Source of the DNA: Clostridia bacterium
GTDB taxonomy: Bacteria; Bacillota_A; Clostridia; Oscillospirales; SIG627
NCBI GenBank assembly: GCA_017508505.1
Contig: JAFVYT010000006.1
Span: 1-13,708 of the forward strand
Length of the DNA: 13,708 bases
Reading direction: 5' to 3'
In this document: one piece after another, positions 6,274-11,876 of the stretch
Position numbering within the stretch: the stretch's first letter is position 1
How the letters are laid out: every line of letters begins with the position of its first letter
Notes under the pieces: generated by a model
The model's database searches: none
The model's input: only the letters and a program-made list of their open reading frames with translations
Told to the model about the DNA's origin: nothing
Made by a program: the position numbers and the translations under genes

Positions 6274-7341
6274 TCAAATCCTCCGAATCGTTACGGCAAA
6301 GACGGTGCCGACACCCACGGCGCTTTCCACGCGGATCTCGCCCTGCATAATGTCAATGACCCGCTTGACCAGCGCAAGGCCCAAGCCGTTTCCCTGAACG
6401 GAATGGGAGGGATCACCCTGATAAAATTTTTCAAAAATGTGCGCCCCGACCTCGGGGGTCATCCCACAGCCGGTGTCGGACACCTTGACAACGGCGTGAT
6501 GCTCGGTGGCCGTCAGGGTTACGGTCACCTTGCCCCCGGACGGGGTGAATTTAAAGGCATTGGAGAAGAGATTGCTCCAGACGTGGCCGAGCAGCTCGGC
6601 ATCCGCCTTGACCCGCACACCCTCGGCAATGTCCGTTTCGATTTCGATGTTTGCTTTTTCCCATACGCTTTCGTACTGCAAGAGGCACTCGCAAAGCTGC
6701 TCGGACAGATCAAACTCCGTGATCTCGGGATAGATCTGCTGGTTCTCCAGGCGATTGAGCTTTAAGATATTGGTCATCATATCCGCCATACGGCGGGAGC
6801 CGTCGGTGACCCCCTTGGCATACTCGAGCCGCTTTTCTTCGCTCAGGTCGGGGGCCTGCAGGAGGGTTCCGTAATTCTGCATCACCGCAAGGGGCGTTTT
6901 CATTTCGTGGGATACGTTGGCGATAAAATCCGTGCGCAGGGTCTCCACGCTGCCGAGCTCCTCTGCCATTTGATTGATTGCCATAGCAATTCGGTTAAAG
7001 CCCTCCATACCGGAATTTTGCATCGGCTGAATGCGCACGGAAAAATCGCCGGACGTAATCCTTTCGGTTGCTTCTGTAATGATTTTGGTTGGCCGATCCA
7101 CCATGATTTTGCGGCGAAGGGAATCCGCAAGCTGAAACAGAAGCGTAATCAGAATCACGTTCCAAAAGGTTATTTTGGCGGCGGTGGCGATGTTGTCCCC
7201 ATTCAGCACAAGCCCCATCGTGTCGGCCAGAACGCGCAAAAACAGCATCATACAGCAGGATACGATGAACCCCACCGTCAAGAAAAACAGCAGGAAGCTC
7301 GTAACCTTTTCCAAAATTCTCTTTACCGTCAGCCTTTTCAT
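6274..7341 (-). CDS. Membrane sensor histidine kinase (HAMP, HisKA, HATPase)
   Basis: A 355-residue sensor kinase that should autophosphorylate and pass phosphate to the response regulator encoded just upstream. There are two transmembrane helices (about 14-37 and 56-76) with a loop of only some 18 residues between them, so there is no real extracellular sensor domain. A HAMP linker follows (about 78-133), then the dimerisation domain with phospho-acceptor His145 in VSHEMKTP. The ATPase domain has the N box (Asn257, Asn261 in NLFSNAFKF), G1 DTGCGM (289-294), F box FEKFYQ (303-308) and G2 GNGLGL (317-322). The start forms an ATGA overlap with the regulator stop. The short loop means the signal probably comes from within the membrane or through a partner; the coupled eight-helix protein is a candidate. 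The cognate signal is unknown. Confidence 0.93.
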   Translation of the reverse strand: MKRLTVKRILEKVTSFLLFFLTVGFIVSCCMMLFLRVLADTMGLVLNGDNIATAAKITFWNVILITLLFQLADSLRRKIMVDRPTKIITEATERITSGDFSVRIQPMQNSGMEGFNRIAMAINQMAEELGSVETLRTDFIANVSHEMKTPLAVMQNYGTLLQAPDLSEEKRLEYAKGVTDGSRRMADMMTNILKLNRLENQQIYPEITEFDLSEQLCECLLQYESVWEKANIEIETDIAEGVRVKADAELLGHVWSNLFSNAFKFTPSGGKVTVTLTATEHHAVVKVSDTGCGMTPEVGAHIFEKFYQGDPSHSVQGNGLGLALVKRVIDIMQGEIRVESAVGVGTVFAVTIRRI

Positions 7342-8009
7342 TTGATCACCGCCTTGTAGCCGAGTCCGTGAACGGTCATGATCTCAAAATCCTCACAGTC
7401 GGCCAGCTTGGAGCGGAGCTTGGTCATATACACGTCCACGGCACGGGGAGCCGTTTCGGTGTCCGCATCCCAGAACTCGTCCATCAGCTGGGTTCTGGTA
7501 AAGGTCTTTTTGGGATAACTGAGCAATTTATAAAGGATACTGAACTCGCGGTTGGTAAGGGAGATTTCCTCATCGCCGAGATAGGCAGTATGCTCGTCGG
7601 CATCCATTACAAAACTGCCGATTTCGAGCTTACGGGAGGAGGCGATCTTGGCACGACGGAGAAGGGCCCCGATGCGTAAAAACAGCTCGTCCGGGTCGAT
7701 GGGCTTTACCATATAATCGTCCACGCCGATGCGAAAGCCCCTTTGCTTAGAGGCGATGTCGTCCCGGGCGGTCATAAAAAGGATCGGGATCTCCTCGTTC
7801 AGCTCCCGTACGCTTCGGGCAAATTCAAAGCCGTCCACACCGGGCATCATAATGTCCGATACGATCAGATCGAACATATTTTCATACATCGCGTCGTAGG
7901 CATCGGTCGCATTCAGACACCCCGTAGCCTCATAGCCGCTGTGATTCAAAAAGGAGCAAACGGTCTTGTTCAGCTCCCTGTCATCCTCCACAACCAATAT
8001 CTTAAACAC
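7338..8009 (-). CDS. OmpR/PhoB-family response regulator
   Basis: A 223-residue regulator. The receiver domain has the acidic pair in VVEDD, the phospho-acceptor Asp in LIVSDIMMPG (residue 52 from this start), Thr in FMTARDD and Lys in VKPID. The C-terminal winged helix (about 128-223) contains LTNREFSILYKLLS and AVDVYMTKLRSKL, the recognition-helix region, and ends in VHGLGYKAV. I prefer the GTG at 8009. GGAGG (8017-8021) is 7 nt from it but only 1 nt from an ATG at 8015, which is too close for initiation; the ATG would add two residues (225 aa). It is first in the operon with its kinase. The promoter upstream carries 11-bp direct repeats that fit autoregulation. Confidence 0.93.
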   Translation of the reverse strand: MFKILVVEDDRELNKTVCSFLNHSGYEATGCLNATDAYDAMYENMFDLIVSDIMMPGVDGFEFARSVRELNEEIPILFMTARDDIASKQRGFRIGVDDYMVKPIDPDELFLRIGALLRRAKIASSRKLEIGSFVMDADEHTAYLGDEEISLTNREFSILYKLLSYPKKTFTRTQLMDEFWDADTETAPRAVDVYMTKLRSKLADCEDFEIMTVHGLGYKAVIK

Positions 8010-8046
8010 AAGCATACCTCCGCAAGCTTACGGTAATCTTTCCTTT

Positions 8047-8083
8047 AGTATACCACGCAAATGTTAAGGTTTTGTTTGTGTTT
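8047..8083 (-). promoter_or_regulatory. Activator-type promoter of the two-component operon with tandem 11-bp repeats
   Basis: On the minus strand TGGTATACT gives an extended -10 (TATACT at 8047-8052). No -35 is present at the expected distance. Instead two 11-bp units lie at 8062-8083, reading on the plus strand TGTTAAGGTTT and TGTTTGTGTTT (8 of 11 bases identical). The first unit begins 9 bp upstream of the -10, covering the -35 position, as in promoters activated by PhoB/PhoP-type regulators. On the minus strand this also reads CAAACA-N5-TTAACA, close to a Bacillus PhoP box. Confidence 0.6.
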
Positions 8084-8130
8084 TTCTTTTTTGGCAAAAA
8101 AATACCCCGTCTTCCCCCTTCTTTTGTACG

Positions 8131-8164
8131 AAAAAAGCGAAGCGGCCGAATGCTGCTTCGCTTT
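8131..8164 (-). terminator. Intrinsic terminator after the 36-residue ORF
   Basis: On the minus strand a perfect 10-bp stem AAAGCGAAGC / GCTTCGCTTT (8134-8143 with 8155-8164), an 11-nt loop, and a run of six T residues (complement of 8131-8136). It starts 4 nt after the stop codon of the small ORF. It separates the upstream two-gene unit from the two-component operon, which has its own promoter downstream. Confidence 0.8.
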
Positions 8165-8168
8165 CTCC

Positions 8169-8279
8169 TTACTCCTCCGTGACGGAAACCGTGTACTTTG
8201 CCTTGATGCCCTTGGTGCGAAGGAAGGCGGAAAACGGCTCGTTCAGCTCCGGCATTTCCCGCTCGATTTCCCTTTTCAT
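8169..8279 (-). CDS. Short ORF, 36 residues, unknown function
   Basis: A 36-residue frame starts with ATG at 8279 and ends TAA at 8169, between the 121-residue membrane protein gene (17 nt upstream) and an intrinsic terminator (4 nt downstream). AAAAGGAG lies 3 nt before the ATG, a slightly short spacing; an internal ATG at codon 9 is an alternative. The peptide has a strongly charged helical first half (MKREIEREMPELNEP) and a second half FSAFLRTKGIKAKYTVSVTEE that could form strands. It has no membrane segment or cysteines. The exact fit between stop codon, ribosome binding site and terminator argues for a real small protein co-transcribed with the membrane gene. I recognise no family; it could be a degraded C-terminal remnant of a longer gene. 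Confidence 0.5.
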   Translation of the reverse strand: MKREIEREMPELNEPFSAFLRTKGIKAKYTVSVTEE

Positions 8280-8296
8280 TTGCTCCTTTTCCGATT

Positions 8297-8662
8297 TTAT
8301 TTGCTCATGATCTGATCGCTGAGCGCAATGATTTTATCGGCATACTTCTTGCGGCGGGAGGCAAGGAGCTTTTTATAAATGGGGAAGTTTACGATTGCCA
8401 TCAGCATCCCCACGACCCCGATCACAACGCCGTAAAGCATCGGACTTCCGAGGCGGAGGACTTCTGCAAGGTCGGTCATCACAAGGCTCATCCCAAAGCC
8501 CATAATAATAGCGCTGATGCTGCCGAAGACGTAGGCAAACACGTTCGCGGGACGCTTCACCTTGGCATCCAGCCTCTTGAGCTCATCCAGAGCGGTCTGT
8601 TCCTTTTCGGTGTACTGCGTGCGGATCTTCTGTACGAGAAAATTCTGATCGTTTTGATTCAT
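8297..8662 (-). CDS. Small two-helix membrane protein, paralogue of the one at 4977-5384
   Basis: A 121-residue protein with a charged N-terminal helix (1-38), membrane helices at about 41-63 and 74-96, and a basic tail KKLLASRRKKYADK. The motif IMGFGMSLVMTD (53-64) is shared with the protein encoded at 4977-5384, as are IRxxY, LKRLD, NFPIY-type and terminal SDQIM segments. A TTG at 8671 would extend it by three residues, but AGAGGT directly abuts that codon and sits 9 nt from the ATG at 8662, so ATG is chosen. It is the first gene of a two-gene unit with the 36-residue ORF. Its promoter has the same repeat-plus-spacing layout as the two-component operon, so it is probably a target of that regulator. 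Function unknown. Confidence 0.82.
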   Translation of the reverse strand: MNQNDQNFLVQKIRTQYTEKEQTALDELKRLDAKVKRPANVFAYVFGSISAIIMGFGMSLVMTDLAEVLRLGSPMLYGVVIGVVGMLMAIVNFPIYKKLLASRRKKYADKIIALSDQIMSK

Positions 8663-8696
8663 AGCGGGCAACCTCTTTCTTTTCTTTTGTGCGTGT

Positions 8697-8755
8697 ATTG
8701 TACCCTGCCGATGTTTGGGAAAGTTTTAAGAAATGTTTGGGTTTTGTTAAAATGA
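8697..8755 (-). promoter_or_regulatory. Activator-type promoter with four 11-bp-phased repeats
   Basis: On the minus strand the -10 is TACAAT (8697-8702) with no recognisable -35. On the plus strand 11-bp units begin at 8712 (TGTTTGGGAAA), 8723 (GTTTTAAGAAA, weak), 8734 (TGTTTGGGTTT) and 8745 (TGTTAAAATGA). The first unit starts 9 bp from the -10, identical to the promoter at 8047-8083. This common architecture suggests both are bound by the OmpR-type regulator encoded at 7338-8009. Confidence 0.6.
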
Positions 8756-8824
8756 ATTTTTCTTACATCGCTCCCGAAAACGGAGTCCACAAAAATAAAA
8801 AAGAAACCGCTTTTCCGAAATGAT

Positions 8825-8890
8825 ATAATCCCCCTTAGAGTAGACACTGGAAAAAACAAAAGGTTTTCAAGACTACACGAAGGGGGTTAT
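8825..8890. repeat. Imperfect 66-nt inverted repeat, function unknown
   Basis: The arms are ATAAT-CCCCCTT at the left and AAGGGGG-TTAT at the right, with inner pairing GTAG/CTAC and CTGGAAAA/TTTTCAAG around an A-rich centre. It lies between two divergent promoters. It could be a small structured RNA, a tiny MITE-like element or a remnant of an insertion-sequence end. An extended -10 (TGATATAAT, 8821-8829) overlaps its left arm on the plus strand. I cannot decide between these. Confidence 0.45.
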
Positions 8891-8925
8891 GCCAACGCCC
8901 CGCGGCTTTTCTTTTCCCTCTCCTC

Positions 8926-8954
8926 TTGAAATCCCCCTTTTTCTATGCTAAAAT
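8926..8954 (+). promoter_or_regulatory. Promoter of ychF
   Basis: TTGAAA (8926-8931), a 17-nt spacer and TAAAAT (8949-8954). Transcription would begin near 8961, giving a short leader of about 27 nt that contains the GGAGAG ribosome binding site (8973-8978). Confidence 0.7.
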
Positions 8955-8987
8955 AGCCTTGCAATTCAATGAGGAGAGATAAAACGA

Positions 8988-10091
8988 ATGAAACTAGGCA
9001 TCGTGGGGCTTCCCAACGTGGGAAAGAGCACCCTTTTTAACGCTATGACCGGGGGCGGCGCGCAGGCCGCCAACTATCCCTTCTGCACCATCGAGCCCAA
9101 CGTGGGTGTGGTGCCCGTGCCCGACGCACGTCTTACGGCGCTGGCAGAGATGTACGACCCGGAGAAGATCACCCCTGCGGTGATCGAATTCGTAGACATC
9201 GCCGGCCTTGTCAAGGGAGCAAGTCAGGGAGAGGGTCTTGGAAACAAGTTTCTTTCTCACATCCGCGAGGTGGACGCGGTGGTGCACGTGGTGCGCTGCT
9301 TTGAGGATGCGGACATCGTCCACGTGGATTCGGGGATCGACCCCGTGCGGGACGCGGACGTGATCAATATGGAATTAATCCTTTCCGACATCGAAATCCT
9401 CGAGCGGAGAATGGATCGTGCCCAGAAGCGCTTTAAGGGAGACAAAAGTGCCAAGGGCGAGATCGACCTGATCGCAAAGCTGCTTTCTACCCTGAACGAG
9501 GGCAAGAGCCCCCGAGGGCTGGACTTTTCCGATGCGGAGCGCGCGCTCCTTGCGGAGATGCCGCTGCTTTCCATGAAGGCGCAGATCTTCGCCGCCAACG
9601 TCTCCGAGGACGACATTCGCTTGGGAGATGCGCTGGCAGAACAGAATCCCCACTTCGCCGCCCTCAAGCGCTACGCCGAGGAAAGCGGCAACGGCATCAT
9701 CCCCATTTGTGCCAAGATCGAGGCGGAATTGGCCGAGCTTGAGCCGGAGGACAGGCAGATGTTCCTGGAGGATCTGGGCATCGAGCACGCAGGCCTTGAA
9801 AACCTCGTCCGCGCCAGCTACGCCCTCTTGGGGCTCATCAGCTATCTCACCGCAGGCAAGCCCGAGGTACGCGCCTGGACCATCACCCGCGGCACGCTGG
9901 CGCCTCAGGCGGCGGGCAAGATCCACTCCGACTTCGAGCGGGGCTTCATCCGTGCGGAGGTGGTCTCCTTCGAGGATCTCATCGCAAACGGCTCGATGGC
10001 CGCCGTGCGGGAGAAGGGTCTGCTCCGCAGTGAGGGCAAGGAGTACGAGGTGCGGGACGGAGACGTGGTGCTCTTCCGCTTTAACGTATAG
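8988..10091 (+). CDS. ychF: YchF/Obg-type redox-regulated ATPase (translation-associated)
   Basis: A 367-residue cytoplasmic P-loop protein of the OBG family, normal length for YchF/OLA1. G1 is GLPNVGKST (7-15) and the switch region holds DIAGLVKGA. The usual NKxD of G4 is replaced by the Asn-Val-Ser-Glu form (FAANVSED), the feature that lets YchF prefer ATP over GTP. A coiled-coil insertion follows the switch region (LERRMDRAQKRFKGD), and the C-terminal TGS domain contains AWTITRGTLAPQAAGKIHSDFERGF, ending in VRDGDVVLFRFNV. The family binds ribosomes and influences stress responses. The ATG is preceded by GGAGAG at 9-nt spacing. It is monocistronic, with its own promoter and a terminator immediately after. 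It is a housekeeping gene and does not belong functionally to its neighbours. Confidence 0.96.
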   Translation: MKLGIVGLPNVGKSTLFNAMTGGGAQAANYPFCTIEPNVGVVPVPDARLTALAEMYDPEKITPAVIEFVDIAGLVKGASQGEGLGNKFLSHIREVDAVVHVVRCFEDADIVHVDSGIDPVRDADVINMELILSDIEILERRMDRAQKRFKGDKSAKGEIDLIAKLLSTLNEGKSPRGLDFSDAERALLAEMPLLSMKAQIFAANVSEDDIRLGDALAEQNPHFAALKRYAEESGNGIIPICAKIEAELAELEPEDRQMFLEDLGIEHAGLENLVRASYALLGLISYLTAGKPEVRAWTITRGTLAPQAAGKIHSDFERGFIRAEVVSFEDLIANGSMAAVREKGLLRSEGKEYEVRDGDVVLFRFNV

Positions 10092-10099
10092 AACCGATG

Positions 10100-10137
10100 A
10101 AAAGAAAAAACGGATCGGCCGATCCGTTTTTTCTTTT
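10100..10137. terminator. Terminator of ychF
   Basis: A perfect 38-nt palindrome centred on GGATCGGCCGATCC, flanked by A-rich and T-rich arms (AAAAAACGGATC ... GATCCGTTTTTT), continuing into CTTTTTTC. It begins 8 nt after the ychF stop. Because of its symmetry it could stop transcription from either side. Confidence 0.85.
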
Positions 10138-10182
10138 TTCTCCCCATCCTTTGCACTTTTTCCCACCGAGGGACAAGTTTTC

Positions 10183-10211
10183 TTGACTTTTTCCCGCACC
10201 CTTGCTACAAT
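10183..10211 (+). promoter_or_regulatory. Promoter of the GH20 gene pair
   Basis: TTGACT (10183-10188), a 17-nt spacer and TACAAT (10206-10211), each one base from consensus. The start point would be near 10218, about 23 nt before the first ATG. ACTTTTTCCC occurs at 10155-10164 and again at 10186-10195, 31 bp apart and overlapping the -35 region. This could be an operator pair or chance in T-rich DNA. Confidence 0.75.
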
Positions 10212-10240
10212 GAAAAAAATGCTGGAAAAGGAGACCTGTT

Positions 10241-11857
10241 ATGACAAAAATTCCCTTCAAGCGCTTCGGCGTAATGCCCGATATGAGCCGCAATGCGGTG
10301 ATGGACGTACCGACCCTCAAGCGCTTTGCCGACCTGATTTCCGATATGGGCTACAACGCCCTCTTCCTTTACATCGAGGATACCTATGAGATCCCCGGGG
10401 AGCCCTACTTCGGCCATCACAGAGGCCGCTACAGCCAAGACGACATCCGCGAGATCGTCGCCTACTGTGAAACCCTCGGGATGGAGGTCATCCCCTGCAT
10501 TCAAACCCTGGCACATCTGGAGTGCATCTTCAAGTGGAAGCAGTATCAGCATATCCGCGACACGGGGAACATCCTCTTGGCGGACTGTGAGGAGACCTAC
10601 GCGCTCATCCGCAAGATGCTCCGCAGTGTGGCCTCCTGCTTTAAGTCCGGGGTGGTGCACGTGGGAATGGACGAGGCCCATATGCTCGGCCTCGGGAAGT
10701 ACCTGGACAAAAACGGCTACAAGCCCCGCTTCGAGATCCTGAAGCGCCATCTGGAAAAGGTGTGCGAAATGGCAAAGGAGGAGGGACTGGAGGCCAACAT
10801 CTGGGCCGATATGTTCTTCCGCGTCTCCAACGGCGGCCAATATTATATGAAGAATCCCAAGGTGGAGCCCGAGCTCTTCGGCGAGCTGCCCGAGAACCTT
10901 TCCCTGACCGCTTGGGACTATTACCGTGCGGACAGACGGCTGGTGCGCGGGATGATCCGCGGCCATCAGGCCTTCGGCAAGGACGTTTGGTATGCAGGCG
11001 GCATCTGGACCTGGAAGGGCTACGCCCCCGACAACCGCTTCTCCATCCGCTGCTCCAAGGTCTCCATTGAGGAGAGCATCAAGGCAGGGGTGGAAAACTA
11101 CTACCTGACCATGTGGTGTGAGGCGGGCGGCGGCACCTCCCGCTTTATGGGTCTGCCCGCTCTGTACGCCTGCGCCCGCATCGCCCAAGGGGAAACGAGT
11201 ATGAAGAAGATCGCCTCAGAGTTCGAGGCAAAATACGGCATTCCCTTCGCCCGCTTCATCGATCTGGATCTGACCGAGCGCAAGGAGGGTCTCTTCTCCC
11301 ACGGCGGCGTGGTGACCAATCCCGAGACCTATCTGCTCTTCAACGACCCCCTTCTGGGCAAATTCGACAGCAGCGTGGCGGGGAACGAGCGCGCCTTCTA
11401 CACCGCCTACGCCAGACGGCTCTCCAAATTCCGCAACCACCCCGAGTTCGGTTATCTCTTCCGCTCTCAGGCCGCTCTGGCCCGCACCCTCTCCCGTAAG
11501 GCTGAATTGACCGTGAAGGCAAGAAGGGCCTACCTTGACGGGGACAAGGCCGCCATGAAGGAGCTTCTGGAGAAGGATTATCCCTACGTTTTGAAGCATC
11601 TCAAGGAATTCATCACCGCCTTCCGCGCCATGTGGCTGTATGAGAACCGCCCTCAGGGGCTGGAGGTTCAGGAGGCTCGCCTCTGCGGCCTTTACGGACG
11701 CATCACCTCTGCCAAGGCACGGCTGGAGGATTGGCTGGAGAACGGCACCCGCATCCCCGAATTGGAGGAAGAGGTTCTGAACTTCCGCCTGACCGTCACC
11801 GACCGTCACATATTCCAGGACGGCTGGATCAACCACGTCACCGCAGGCCGCCACTAA
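10241..11857 (+). CDS. GH20 beta-N-acetylhexosaminidase, GcnA-like, copy 1
   Basis: A 538-residue cytoplasmic glycoside hydrolase, predicted to remove terminal beta-linked GlcNAc or GalNAc from oligosaccharides. The TIM barrel starts at residue 1 without the usual N-terminal accessory domain. DMSRN (14-18) carries the substrate-binding Arg17 of strand one, and VVHVGMDEAH (138-147) corresponds to the family H-x-G-G-D-E motif, with Asp144 as polariser of the substrate acetamido group and Glu145 as acid. The second glycine of that motif is Met. Aromatic binding residues follow in LTAWDYYRAD and GGIWTWKGYAPDNR. The last 190 residues or so are mainly helical, as in GcnA-type enzymes. No signal peptide, so the substrate must be imported. 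The ATG follows AAAAGGAG at good spacing. A paralogue starts 19 nt downstream. Exact substrate unknown. Confidence 0.85.
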   Translation: MTKIPFKRFGVMPDMSRNAVMDVPTLKRFADLISDMGYNALFLYIEDTYEIPGEPYFGHHRGRYSQDDIREIVAYCETLGMEVIPCIQTLAHLECIFKWKQYQHIRDTGNILLADCEETYALIRKMLRSVASCFKSGVVHVGMDEAHMLGLGKYLDKNGYKPRFEILKRHLEKVCEMAKEEGLEANIWADMFFRVSNGGQYYMKNPKVEPELFGELPENLSLTAWDYYRADRRLVRGMIRGHQAFGKDVWYAGGIWTWKGYAPDNRFSIRCSKVSIEESIKAGVENYYLTMWCEAGGGTSRFMGLPALYACARIAQGETSMKKIASEFEAKYGIPFARFIDLDLTERKEGLFSHGGVVTNPETYLLFNDPLLGKFDSSVAGNERAFYTAYARRLSKFRNHPEFGYLFRSQAALARTLSRKAELTVKARRAYLDGDKAAMKELLEKDYPYVLKHLKEFITAFRAMWLYENRPQGLEVQEARLCGLYGRITSAKARLEDWLENGTRIPELEEEVLNFRLTVTDRHIFQDGWINHVTAGRH

Positions 11858-11876
11858 AGAAAGGAAGGTCTCCCAA

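Noticed and set aside
10155..10195. Direct repeat ACTTTTTCCC as a GH20 operator pair
   Set aside because: The repeat is only 10 bp of low-complexity T/C sequence; chance is a sufficient explanation without conservation data, so it is only noted under the promoter.
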